A DNA stretch of 64,000 nt from NCBI GenBank assembly GCA_028551475.1, contig CM052354.1, forward strand, positions 32,201,258 to 32,265,257. Reading direction: 5' to 3'. Every line of letters begins with the position of its first letter. Within the stretch, counting starts at the first letter, position 1. Below the pieces are notes generated by a model, which was given only the letters and a program-made list of their open reading frames with translations, was not told the origin of the DNA and did not search any database. Below are positions 44,965 to 57,397 of this stretch, piece after piece. A program made the translations under genes and the position numbers. The DNA is from Casuarina equisetifolia (lineage: Eukaryota; Streptophyta; Magnoliopsida; Fagales; Casuarinaceae).

Positions 44965-46135
44965 GTAAGCATAATACTATGAATTCATTACATCTAACTT
45001 TTCTTTTCTTTTATTTTCCTTTTTAAAAAAGTATGCCATTTAATGATAGTAAATTTTATATAATAAATGTCCCAATCAGTTGCATGAAGTGGTGGGGACA
45101 AATATCACAAGGTCTTTCCTACCAAATTACCAAACAATATTTTAAGCTTCAAATTCTGTAACAGCCACCTCAAGCATGTCTAATGGGAAGAAAGTCAAGA
45201 TGCTGCTAGTGCAAAAGCATGGTGGAGACTTCCCATAATTGCACTACAATTATTTTGCCTTTTGCAGCCTCACTTCAAAAGAATAGAATCACCTCTGCTT
45301 TTGACGTGAAGGACAATAAAGCTATATGAACTAAAACTACTTTTGTTACTTGGAAATTTCTTAGTTGGTAACACCATTGGTTACATATTTATTCTGCTCA
45401 TCATCAAGCTTGTGATTTAGTTTGAATCATTAGTAGTGTCTCTCATAAAATTCATGATCTTGTACGAAGTTGTTGAGGAATTCTGCAACGCATAAGGGTT
45501 TGAGAGTCAATTGGTGTGTGGACAAGGATCATTTGATCAGGGCCAAAAGTCTCTACCTAATCTTAATGTTTTCTTTTTGAGATCTTTCAGCTATTAATTA
45601 CTTTGGATTTATGTATTCTATAATTTTATAAAATCAGCGCACATGATTTTGGATTTTTGATAAAATAAATTAGTGTGACTGAATTTTATATTGAAAAATA
45701 GTATCTAATTTAATTTTGTAAAAAAAGGTCATTTTATTTGTAATTTTTAATAAAATTCAATATCACATAACTAGTTCGATATATTAAACCAACATATGCT
45801 GACATATAATGCTTCATTATTGAATGTAAATCTAATCCGATCAATTGCTTTTGGCAATAGGATTTTTATACTTGTAAAGAAAATGTGTTAATTGTATTCT
45901 TCAAAGAGGGGTAGCCAAAATTAGTCTTCCCTCATTTAGGAAATCATTTAATGTTATTTTTCATTCCAAATGCTAAAACAGAACCATTTATTTTTCTTTA
46001 TATATAGAATCAATTCATTCTATAAAATTCAAACATGGTGATTAACTTTATACAAGTATTAGTGAAAAGTATTAATATTTTATGCAGGGCGCTTACACAT
46101 TTACTTCATCATGCCTATATTTATTTTCATGATAT
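44965..46135. repeat. Duplicated flank, including an orphan receptor 3' flank
   Basis: 45090-45500 follows 5020-5360. 45585-45790 matches the sequence downstream of receptors B and D (22205-22410, 59165-59370). 45950-46135 matches the sequence downstream of receptor C (33770-33960). No receptor coding sequence remains next to it. Confidence 0.5.
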
Positions 46136-46139
46136 ACAT

Positions 46140-46640
46140 ACGCCCCTCTGTAAGGGCACCGTGAAAGATACGTTGTGGAAATGCCTTGCCCCACGCTTTG
46201 TGCCGAGGACTTAAGTCAACCATCCTTCATTCCACAAGAAATTAATGGTGACATGCAACAGAAGCCAATAATGGCAGAGATAAAGACCCTTCCTACAAGG
46301 CAGGCAGCATGAGAGTGACAAGTGTTCCATTCCAGGCTTTAGTCCAAAGGCCAAAATCAAGGACCCCTTCATACACGGCAGCATGAGAGTGATAGGTGTT
46401 CCATTCCAGGCTTTAGTCCAAAGGCCGAAGTCAAGGACCCCTCCAAGCATTGAAATTTGTAGTGACTAAACCGTCTAAAGGCTTGAACAAAGTCAAGCCC
46501 ACCCGACGGGGCAGAGTGGAAGACAACATAAATTTTATTCAAGCCCACCCAACGGGGCAGAGTGGAAGACAACATAGATCCAAAGCCGTGGAAGACAAAG
46601 ACCATTAAAATGTCTTCCACGGCTTTGGATAAAAACAATT
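46140..46640. repeat. R1 copy with two tandem duplications and a hairpin
   Basis: The R1 copy contains a 74-bp tandem duplication (46303-46376 and 46377-46450), a 46-bp one (46493-46538 and 46539-46584), and a perfect inverted repeat (46578-46597 with 46611-46630). The other R1 copies have none of these. Confidence 0.8.
46578..46630. repeat. Perfect 20-bp inverted repeat with 13-base loop
   Basis: ATCCAAAGCCGTGGAAGACA is followed after 13 bases by its exact reverse complement. In other R1 copies only the left arm region is present (for example ATCCAAAGATGTGGAAAA near 5931); the right arm is new. It resembles a templated fold-back insertion. Confidence 0.9.
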
Positions 46641-48480
46641 GTGTGCTTGCTTAAAAATACACGCTCCTCTAGATATAAATCAACCTAAAAAAAATAACTG
46701 AATAAATAAGAATTAATGTAAAATCATGACCAACGCAAAATTTTCCCTAGAAACTGACACCAAGAGTTTATTGTAAGTAGCAATAATCCGAGACAAACTA
46801 GGTGGAGATTCTACGCACAACAAAAAGTTGACCACTACAGGCACCAAAGATTATAAAATTAAATCATTAAATATTTTAGTTTGAATAATTTAGGATTCAT
46901 AATTTTCTCTTATTATATAGGGCATAAATTTTTCTTCCTTAAAAGGACTTTTTTGCAGTTTCCATAAGTTCTAAAATTATTTCTATCTGTAAATTTCATC
47001 ACATCATCTTCAATTTCATACCTATTTTATGTGATATTAGAAAATAGCAATAAAAAAGCTAGGGAAGTACATAATCATTAATAAAAAATAAAGAAAACAC
47101 TCTACTATAACATAATCTTTGTCATAGTAGTGTATGTTTTCTAGATTCTTGTAGTTCAATGTAAAAAAATGGATTTTAAAGTGGAAAATGTCACAATCGG
47201 AGAATATGAACCCAACATAAACGAAAAAAATGAAGAATATGCTCGATTTTACAAAACAAGACAAAGTAATTAATGCCTGCCGAATTGAAGGAAAGTAGAA
47301 AAATACATTTTAAGCCTAAAAAGAGCTAATAGTCATTTTTTCCATAATTGATGAAGGAAATGTGAACAAAAGAAAGGAAATTTTTATTATTAATCATGTT
47401 CAATTAATAGTTTAAAAAGCTTGGGTTGACAAGAATATATGTATTTAATAATTTTAAGTGATACTATAATCAGTTGGTTTTTCTAGTAATTTATGGGATT
47501 ATAGCAAAGTTAATCAATGAATTGTTGAAAGAGACTGTGAGTTATAGGAAGAAGTGAAGGATGGGAAAAAATCTCTCCGCCCAGTAGAGAAACGGAAAAT
47601 TTATTGCCTTGACACATACGTATGTTAGCTAGGTTCAACCCCTTTTATAAGATTATTGTGAAAATGTCCTGCCCATGCTTTTTACCAAAGACTTAAATCA
47701 AACATCCTAATTTCTATAAAAAAACTATAGAACAAGTCAATAATAAAGAAGACGATAGAGGCTTCCAAAAATTATCTTTCTAAAAATCTTTGATTTGCAT
47801 AACGTATACCACAAAAGAAATCAAGGACAGCAAAACTTTCAATAGTTTGTCTCTTGTACTATAAATTGATTATGACTAAATAATCAATAGGATAATTATA
47901 GTCATGGGCAATGAGAATTTGTGAAAGATTAAAAGCGTCAGCTATCCCTTTTGATGCACTAAATTGAAGGTGACTTAAGAGCTTAAGCCACAAATACAAT
48001 CAAAGGGAAATGACCCTTTGACTGTAATCAAGGAACCCTCCATGCACTAAGGTTTGCAATGACTGAATTGTCTCAAGCCTTAAACAAAGTCAAGCGCAAC
48101 CCACGGGTTATAATGGAAGATAACATACATCCAAGCTCTAGAAAACAAAATACATTAAAATGGCTTATCATACCCTTTGTTCTAAAGATAAATCATACAA
48201 CTGAACCATTACCTATTAAAAGAATAAGAGATTCCTTGCCACTATAATTCAATCACCAAATTTCTTTGAGTAAGTCAGACGTGTAACCCTTTTTTAAACC
48301 TTTTTTTTTTCAATTACTATTCTTTTCTCCGAAGTATGAAATAAAAAGGATTCCTAAGGGATTCAAATTCAAAGTTTTCGATTTTGAACAAAATTCATGT
48401 GTTAAATTGGGACAAAAATTATATTTTCTTTGGAAACAAAATACAGATTTGTGCCCATTAAAAATGGTTTTCCCTTGTCA
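46641..48480. repeat. Duplicated non-coding blocks
   Basis: 46641-47220 shows no recognisable feature. 47220-47580 matches 43820-44190. 47690-48480 is another R1 copy, with the order of motifs as at 5409-6290. No gene. Confidence 0.5.
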
Positions 48481-48867
48481 CTAATAAGTACAAACCAACT
48501 AGTAAACTCTATCATGGTCTAATATATAAGGACAAGGACTTTATGGCCTTCATTCCATTTATGAAAACACTTCTTATCAATATGCATCGCTCGTGCCCTT
48601 ACGGCCTCCGTGACCAAAACAAATTTCTCAAAAAGTTATTATCATGGATAAGGTATCGATCTGCCACTCGTAAGTTGTCAAAAGCCAACATACACATTTG
48701 AGAAAAGATTAATTTTTCATAGTAATTTGATTCGTATCATAACTTTTTTTTTCTAAGGAAGACTAAGATTTGTTGAATAAATAATTGACTACTTTGAATT
48801 CTAGGCTACATCTAACAAGTTTCACGTTAAGCAATCTTTTGACTAGTGTGATTAACATTTTCTTTCC

Positions 48868-49006
48868 TTTTTTTTTTTTTTTTTTGGATGGAAAGGTAAG
48901 TTTGTATTATAGAAGCATAGGACATGCCCTAGTATTACAAAAGCATAGGACATATAATAGTTATAAAAAGATAGAAGTTGGAAGCCTCTAAATCTCATTT
49001 AAAATG
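48868..49006 (-). mobile_element. 3' end of a LINE, minus strand
   Basis: After a run of about 18 T (a poly-A tail on the minus strand), ~120 bp match, inverted, the 3' end of the LINE at 50940-51085 (words AAGCATAGGACAT and GTTGGAAGC). It is a severely 5'-truncated insertion about 200 bp from the plus-strand LINE. Confidence 0.65.
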
Positions 49007-49204
49007 ACAAATGAACTCTTATATAATTTTCATTATTTTTGCCAACAAGAGTAGGATGTCAATTATTTTATTTTGAAATCATCTTTGTCTAGGGCATATA
49101 CAATAAATGCAAGCTAAACAAAATATCTTAAGAAGTTTATCAACCAAATCTCTTCCTTTACTTACTTTAATGATCTATTGTAGTTCTTTATTCTATACTC
49201 TAAT

Positions 49205-51085
49205 ATGACATTAAATTATATCCTAAGTGAGTATAGTCTTCCAAATTATCCTTCTTCATGTACATTCAAAAACAAGATGACTGCTTTCATCAAGGGACGT
49301 CAGATTTCTGATAATATTCTACTTTGCCAAGAACTACTTCACAACTATCACAAAGGTGATAGAGGTAAATGTGTGGCTATAAAAATTGATCTCATGAAAT
49401 CATATGATATGGTCAAGTAGGAAGCAATATTAGGAGTCTTGAAAGCTATTAATACTCCCTAGTATCTAATTGATCTTGTTGGAGAGTGTATTACTACACC
49501 AAGATTTTTAATAAATTTCAATAGAGAGCATGCAGGTTACTTTGAAGATACCAATGGACTGAGACAAGGGGATCCATTATCCTTATATTTATTTATATTG
49601 GTTATGGAGATACTAAACAGAATTATTATTGCAAAGACCTCTTCATCAACTTTTAAGTTTCATTGGCGATGCAAGCTTGAAAAAATCACTCATTTGTGTT
49701 TTATAGATGATTTGTTCCTTTTCTCTCATGGTAATATAGCTTCAATGCTCTGTCTTATAAAAGCTTTGGAGGAATTTGCTGAACTTACAGGTTTACATTA
49801 CAACCCTAGTAAATGCCAAATATTTTTCTCAATGTTATCAACTTCTTATTCTAGATCATTCATTTTTCCTTATGGGTACACTCCCTATTTGATATCTTGG
49901 AGTTCCTTTGATTACAAAAAGACTTACTCATGTTGATTGCAAGGGTTTGGCAGATAAGATATTTGGTAGAATAGATGGTTAGGGAATAAAACATATTAGC
50001 TATGTAGGAAGGTTATAATTGGCAAAATCAGTCATGATTTCCACATATACATTTTGGATGCAAGTTTTCTTATTATCAAAGCAAACAATTTATGAGATTG
50101 AGAAAAAGATTAAGAACTTTCTTTAGGCACGTAGTGCAAATATACGATGTTCTCACAAAGTAGTGTGGCAAATAGTTTGTTCACCCAAGAAGGAAGGAGG
50201 ATTAGGATTACCAAATCTTAAACTTTGGAATAAAGTCCTTTTGGGATGTATGCTTTGGAACCTTATAAATCTTCTAGATGCTTCTCTATGGAGTAAATGG
50301 ATCCATAGTACCAAATGTAAATGAACTTCAATAATGCAGTTTGATATCAAAGGTTTCATGGCATAGAGTTGGAGAGGTCTTTTTAAATTAAGGCTTGCAC
50401 TTACCTTGATTCTTAATCAATCTACCTATTGCTACAAAGAAATTTATCAGCAACTTCAACCAGTAAATGAAAAAATGGATTGGTATAATCTCATTTGGGC
50501 TGGTGGCATTAGCAAACATAATTTCATTGGATGGCTAATGTGTCAAGATCGACTTTCTACAATAGAACGAATGGTACGATGACTTCCTTCAATTAAGTTA
50601 TATTGTGATTTTTGTTAGTCCCATGTTGAAAACAGGAATCATCTTTTTTTTAAATGTCTATGGACAATGAAGATTTGGAAAACTATCCTTGCTCAAAATG
50701 GAATTAGACGTGATATTAGAGGATGGAATGAAGAATTGCAATGGACGATTAGAGCAACTAAAGGAAAGGATTTGGCTGTCAAACTTCTTAAGTTATCTTT
50801 TTAAGCTTGCATTTATTACATATGGGCAGAACGTAATAAAAGATGATTTCAAAGCAAAACAGTAGACATTCCAATCATGCTAGCTAAAGTAAGAAAAATT
50901 GTACGAGGGAGATCTTCTTTGTTTAAAAATATTAAATCCTCACAGGAAAATATCATTTTAAGTGAGATTTGGAAGCTTCCAACCTCTATATTTTCGTAAT
51001 TCTTGTAATTCTAGGGTATGCCCTATGCTTTTGTACACTACTTCTTATTAATGCACACTTACATTTTTACCAAAAAAAAAAAAAA
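49205..51085 (+). mobile_element. 5'-truncated LINE (L1-type), broken reverse transcriptase
   Basis: The RT motifs in order are KGRQISDNILL, KIDLMKSYDMV, GLRQGDPLSLYLFILVMEIL, THLCFIDDLFLF and GLHYNPSKCQIFFS. A C-terminal zinc-binding segment follows (RNHLFFKC). The tail after 51066 is an A-run of about 15. Stops at about 49418, 49460 and later, and a shift after 49900, break the frame. No endonuclease domain is present, so the copy is 5'-truncated. Non-LTR elements of this kind move by target-primed reverse transcription; this copy cannot. Confidence 0.85.
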
Positions 51086-52090
51086 ATGACTGTTACTTTT
51101 ACTTGGAACTAATAGAAATTGTAATATAAGTTAACCGAAAAAAACTATTGTACAATTTATTCTACTGTAGAAAGGTTACTTTGATAGAATAGTTATTCAA
51201 CAAAATTATGTTTTATAATGTCACAAAACCAAAGTAGATCATACTAATTCACCTATTCATTAGTTAGTTAGAAGCCTTTATAAATTTCTTTGTAGTAATA
51301 GATATAACTATAGAGAACCAAAGTAAGAATGAGCTTACTTTGGGGAGGCCTCTTTAATGTCTGAGGAAAGAGAAATCAAAGTCTGATCTCACTATCCTTT
51401 CAAGAGTTTGCTTCTTCTTGTGCTTAATATAAATGTTATTGCTCAGATTCATTTGTTTTCACCGTTGCTTATTATTTGGGGTTTTTGTTTAATGAGTCCT
51501 CTACATGTTGTAACTTATTATTCCTTCTCGAGGATAGCTTGATTTTATTGAAGCACTTATCTTGTACCTAAGTAATCCGTGGGATTACTCAAACGGGTAC
51601 CCTTTGACAGTTTGTTAAAGGACGTAGGTTGGAGAGTCTCTCCCAGTACTTAAAAAAACTAATGAAACCCTTAGAAAATTTTTTTTCCAATCACTTAAAA
51701 GTTTGTGAGCATTCTTTTTCTTATCTCTTTACTTGAGTACGGGGTTGATTGAATAAAAGTTTGTGAGCATTCTTGCATATATATAAGATCTGAAGCACAG
51801 AGTCAGCATGGCAAACTTGTTCTAATGAGTAGAGTTGGAGCTTATACATATATGTTGAACTCATTACTTAACTAGGTTATTGAATCTATTGTTTAAGTGT
51901 GATTCGATACTTATATTTGTTGCTGTACTATATTGATTCTGTTGATTAAATTATTTCATGAACCCTGCAACCATTGATTTAGTTGAAAATGTGCAATAAT
52001 TTAGTGGACGGAAGTAGTGAAGAAAATAAGAAAAATAATATAAGAAATCCAATTCACCCTCTTCTTAGGTTGCCTTTAGGGACCCAATAA
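51086..52090. mobile_element. Probable LTR remnant, Copia-like
   Basis: From about 51330 the sequence has features common in plant Copia LTRs: a TAATCCGTGGGATTACTC word, GGACGTAGGTTGGAGAG, and near 52047 CCAATTCACCCTCTTCTTAGG. Neither a second LTR nor coding sequence is visible and the borders cannot be set. The assignment is by resemblance only. 51086-51330 shows nothing. Confidence 0.35.
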
Positions 52091-53447
52091 TATAACGAGA
52101 CTTATTAATCATTATTGATTCCGATTTCTTTTTCCAAAATAAACTCTCACACTACAAAATTGGTTTCCACTTTGTGTCGATCCAACTTTTCCAATCCCTA
52201 TCTAATATCCCCAAGTGCCAACCATACGTCACTCCCTATTCTGCAGATAAGATAGACAAATGATACAAAAAAAGTGCAATGTTGTTGAGAAAAATAAAAG
52301 GAAAACAAATAGTGATAAATATGATTAGGCTTGCGACAAATATGTGATTATGAAAAAGGCAACAATGTTTAGACATTGTACAAATAAAAACAATGGCAAT
52401 AATCAATTTTTGTGTTATTATCTTCCCAACTATGACAAACACAAACTCAAAAGATAAGTTTGACCAACACAATCCACATGCAACATACCGAATTGAAGAT
52501 GGACCTATAACATTTGTATTTATTGCAATTGATTGATTAAATAACGATTCACATTCGAGGTAGATAATTAACGTAATTTCTCCAATCTTATCAATACAAA
52601 CTACACATTTAGCGTATGGAGGGCAATCTTAGTCATGAGCAGACTATTTAGAATAATTAAATAATAGAGGAAAGAAGTAGGCTAAATTATTAGAGCTATA
52701 AAAAATAAAAGTTATGTTGCAATTTTAATGAGTGTATCTTTAAAAGCTACAATAAAAGGAATAAAAAGAAAGTTAACAATCAAATCCTAAAGAATACAAC
52801 TATTGCTGTAAAAATCAATAAAGACGTGAAACTTAACTTTATCAATTAGAAACATGAGGCTTATAAATTATAATAAGTATTTGTAAGAGCTTTAAAAGTT
52901 TTTAATTGTTAATTTCATTTGCTTCTTACAACAAGTGTAAAATTAACTCTCATTTTCATCAAATACCACAGGTATTATGTACATTTTTCATGTTTAGTAC
53001 TATAAATCCAAGTAGCCTTAGGTAGACAAAAATAACACCCAAAAAACAACTCTACCTAACGTAGTAGGTAAAACTATGTCTTCAATAAATAAAATCCTGG
53101 ACAATATCAATCACGGAAATCTTTCCTTAAAATGATCGAAGGCCATAATCATCCATGACAATAGACATGTTTACCTGACTATGGACCATAGTAAATGCAT
53201 AGCCAACAATAAGGCAGAAAAAAAAATAAAAGAAATAAAAAGGCTAGTGGATTCATGGTTCAGGTGTTAGAAAGAGAACTGGACACATCACAAACATGAA
53301 TAACTATAAAAAAAACCACGTCACTTGAAGCATGTTTAACTATCAAATGCAAAAGAGAGTTTAGGAAATAAGGTGGAAAAGAAATGAAGCGTGGTTCCAG
53401 TTGCCAAACTGAAAATTAAATGGCATTTCACGAACGGGATTGGTTGC
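52091..53447. other. AT-rich sequence without recognised features
   Basis: No conserved frame, duplication partner or RNA gene was seen. The last ~60 bp (AAATGGCATTTCACGAACGG) match the left flank of an S4 block (compare 14418), showing where the next insertion entered. Confidence 0.5.
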
Positions 53448-54601
53448 TGATAACTTTATTTTTATAAATTTATTTTACCTATTTTTAGGCAATAAATAAT
53501 ACAATGCTTATAAGAAAATATTTGAATTTCTCTTTATTTACTTAAATTTACCTTATTTTTGTAACATAAGGAGGCATAGAGAACCTGATGTTTATTATAT
53601 GGTTAAAATATCAAAATCAAGAAAATAAAGATGGGCTTGGACTTTAGAATTTTCATTGTTATTAGGTTTTCTAATTATTTAGAAAATCTAATTATGTTAG
53701 GAGTTCAAAGCCCAATCAATATAAGAGTTCAAAACCTAATTGTCTTGGGTTTCCAAAACCCACTTCTACTAAGATAAGAGATAAGTCTAAACCTAAACCC
53801 TATTTAAGAGAAGAGAAGAGGCAAAAGAAGGGAATGATGAAATTAAGCACAACTTAAGGTATTCTTAAAGAGAAGAGAAAAAGGATGACAGGAGATGATA
53901 TTATTGTTCTTATTATTGTTCTTCCTCATTATTTCTTTATATTTTAGTTTATTTTTGTTAGAACTACAATGTAACCTAATTATGATGGTATGAATCTTAT
54001 GATTATTATATTTTGTAAGGTATTTTGTTTATGTGAAGTTGCATATTACTGTGTTTAATGCTTTTAAGTGATTAGCTACCACTTGAATGATGTGATTTGC
54101 ATGTTTGAGACTGACAGGAGATGATATGTAGTTGTTTCTTGTAATTTATAACTATAAATTAAATATGGATAGACATATACTATATTATTTATGTGGTTTT
54201 CAGTGTAAACTGAGAATATTCATAGATCCTAATGCATTTGGTTTGTTTCAATTCACATATAGAGATATAGTGAATTAATAAACTAAATAGGTTTGTTATA
54301 CCTAGACATAGGATAGTAAATAAATTAGGAAGTTCTGCCATCACATAGATATTATCCATCTTGCAAACATAAACAATCAATATTAATACCTAGTAATTAT
54401 GATGAAATCGGATGCTCTAACGTATTTCTTGTAATTAGTTTTCTTAGATTTAGTTAGTTAATCTATCATCTAACAATTTGGTTTGCTAGATAAATTATAG
54501 AAATTGTTCACTGTTAATAATTAGTTGGTCTAGTAATCACCAATCTCTGTGGGATTATATCTTGTTCGACATATTCACTTGCATATAAATTTCACCGAAC
54601 A
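53448..54601. mobile_element. Solo LTR, 1,154 bp, with intact 5-bp target-site duplication
   Basis: It begins TGATAACTTT, ends CACCGAACA and is flanked by GTTGC on both sides (53443-53447 and 54602-54606). It splits an S4 block whose two halves are contiguous elsewhere. Near the right end is CAATCTCTGTGGGATTATAT, a phrase typical of LTR ends. No internal region is present. The perfect duplication suggests a fairly recent insertion followed by LTR-LTR recombination. Confidence 0.8.
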
Positions 54602-54606
54602 GTTGC

Positions 54607-55734
54607 AGATGTTATTAGCTAATGGATTTGTTCTAGAGCCGCGAATTTTTCTGCTAATTTTGTTGGGGGAGCCTTATCACCTTGGCGTAGGAATTTAGCC
54701 ACAGGAAAACAATTAAGTACAAGCACGATAGTGCTCGTCTTACATAAGTTATATAATTTAAAATTTCACTATAGATTTATCCAAAAAACAAATACATATA
54801 TAGTTTGCTTTGCACAGGAGATCATTCGATACTGATGGAATGACAAGGCTATTGAGTTTTGCGCCTCTCACGATGATTTATGGAGGATGGCCACACAAGG
54901 CCCAATTTCTAACAATTAGCTAAGGACTAGATGTTATAAGCAGCAGTCCCTCGAAGAAGCATAGCCGGGTAGACAACTGATACCTCTGCTTTTGAAGAAA
55001 AATGGTTATTTTTGAGAGGCGTAATACTTTAGTGGATTGATTACTTTTAGCTTTTTATCTTTGGTGAGCTTCCGAAAAGGACTACCCCTAAACTATCTAC
55101 ATTTTCCTTAACTACAACTATGTGCTGATGGACCAATAAGGGATAAATGGTTGTACTAAGCAGAAGTTGAAATCCGCACCAGCAGTTTGACCTGCAAGAA
55201 ATTGTCCTTCCTAAATTTATCATGTAGATTAGACTATAATTCCAGTAGTTCATCAAGATAAGTGTCTGACAATGAAAATGAATTAAAAATTAAATTATGA
55301 TACCATATTTAAAAAAATTAAATGTGAGAGGTGAATTATCTAAGAATATATTCTTTTATTGTGTCAAAAATTCAAATAAAATTATAAAGAATGCAAAGAA
55401 AGATGTTATACTATCATGTTGATACAATAAATTACAACTTTGATTTTTGGTTATATAGAAATAGAACCCAAAAGAAAAAATCTTATGAAAAAAATAAAAT
55501 AAGTACTTTCATCATAAATGCATTTAACACAGTATTAAAAAATCTTATAATCTTTAACATTTCTATCTTTTTAGTCTATATTTACTGGAATAGGCATTCC
55601 ATATTCTTCTTCAATTAAAGCAAAATCCAGAGTAATATTTGATTGAATGATTGTATAAAGATAGATTTGGCTTGAACAAATTCAACAAAATTACTTCTGC
55701 TTAATCATCATTTATGAACAATCTAGCTTGTATG
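54607..55734. repeat. Partial S4 block and duplicated flank
   Basis: 54607-55250 follows 16950-17487; 55251-55734 follows 18132-18600, without the insertion present there. No gene. Confidence 0.6.
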
Positions 55735-56050
55735 TATAACTCAACAACCAACTAGCAGCTCCATTATAGCCAAAAGAGAAAGCCAGTTATGACGTTCCGG
55801 TTAAGGTTCCAACCCGCATCCTTTGTCTCTTTTGCCTGGACTTTGATCCGGGAGTGCTTGCAGCTCCGGCACTACTGCCTCTGTTTCTTCTGTGGGAAAT
55901 AAACCCTATCTCTTTCCCCACGACGGAGATGTACCATGGACAAATCGATATGATGCATAATCGTGATGATCATCATGCGAAAGGGCCCCCTGGGGTCATA
56001 ACCGATAGCTAGATCATCTATAACCTTGTGTCACATCATGTGGATGGCAA
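55735..56050 (-). pseudogene. DUF1218 pseudogene 2, probable exon 3 remnant
   Basis: This is the counterpart of 18600-18975. On the minus strand it shows DYASYRFVHGTSPSW before a TAG, and GSSAGAAS in another frame. The assignment to the last DUF1218 exon depends on position and short resemblance. Confidence 0.4.
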
Positions 56051-57198
56051 ATTTCTCTGTTTTCTTGATAACCAGTGTTAGAGTTACTGCTGAATGACGA
56101 CTAAAAAGAAAACAAAGAATTAAGTGAGAATGTTTAGAAAGTTTAATTTTATACTGTATATTTTTAAAAGTAATGAATCTTTTTTCTTATAATGAGAATT
56201 TCTTAAAATGATTAGCTAAAACGAGAATTATAATATATTATTTTTAACATGTTTCCTAATCTTAAGGATGAGAAAACATTCTTTATATGGATATTTATCA
56301 AAAAGTGAATAGACATTATGCTTGAATTCAAATATTTATACCATATTAAAAATTTTATTCTTATCAAAAGGAAACTCAGTTGTAAATATTTTTAAATGAA
56401 AATTTTATATTATAAAACATATATCCAAATATTTATACCATATTAAAAATTTATTTAATGAAAGATAAATTATTGCTATATCTATAAAGAAACTAATTTT
56501 TTATTATTTGAGGAACTACTAAAAAGTTTCTTTCCATTTGTATTTTCTTTTTTTTTCCTTTAATTATTATGATGCCTCATCAAATTCTACAATACACAGA
56601 GTTATCCATTTCTTATATTTATAGAATACAAAGAATAAATCCTTAAATATAATTATTGATGTACATCATTAATATCTTTTTATATGTTTTGCTTTTATAT
56701 GATTTAAGAGCAAAAGAATGATTTTGTCAATAGGGGCACCTTCTAAGTTTTCTATAAATAAAAAGTTTGAAAAGTCCAATGTACTATGTCAGTATATGAA
56801 TTGTTATAAAGACCAAAGAAAAAGAGCCATCACAAAGGAAAATTTCTTTAATGACTCTTTTGTGTATTAAATCTCTAAATAGTGATAAGATGTCTTTTGT
56901 GATTGGTTTATTTAGAGCATGTAATATCCCTAGTGTTCTAAACATTTAATATATGTATGTGCCACACAATTTATGTAAATTTCTCTACTGGTTGTACAAA
57001 CAACGTGAGAAATTCAATCAATGTGAATGAAACAACTACTTTAACAATTAGGAATAGGAATATGTAGTATATTTCTTGGATGATTTTTAAGAAAGCCAAG
57101 GCTCATCAATCTTAGTATTTTCTTTGTAAATTCAAACAAAGCCATATCTGTGGGCACGACAAATTCCCAAACGTAAAAGAAAGTAGGGAATCACTTAC
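56051..57198 (-). other. Intron 2 region of DUF1218 pseudogene 2
   Basis: AT-rich sequence, alignable with 18980-20371 apart from indels (one removes about 180 bp near 56400-56460). No exon seen. Confidence 0.4.
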
Positions 57199-57397
57199 CA
57201 GTAGGCGGTAAATAAGCAGATCAGCCATGACCGAGAAGCACTTGGTCTCAAGTATTTCCCCCAGCACGAGCATCGGCTTGTCACCACTACCAGGATTTGG
57301 CTAACCATTCCGAATAGGAGTGATCCACACCTAATCCAATTGCGATTTTAGAATCATAAGTAAAATACTATTGATTTCCACTCTGCACCGGATGGCC
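57199..57397 (-). pseudogene. DUF1218 pseudogene 2, exon 2
   Basis: Bounded by a CAG acceptor (57398-57399) and a GTAAGTG donor. It reads YDSKIAIGLGV, then, one base out of frame, GSLLFGMVSQILVVVTSRC, CSCWGKYLRPSASRSW and LICLFTAYW. This is the cleaner of the two exon 2 copies and makes the DUF1218 assignment firm. It carries the same one-base loss at GTGGATC as copy 1 and, in addition, a TAG before the YDS block. Confidence 0.85.

Noticed and set aside
46578..46630. MicroRNA precursor
   Set aside because: The arms are only 20 bp and perfectly matched, and the structure is absent from other copies; template switching explains it better.
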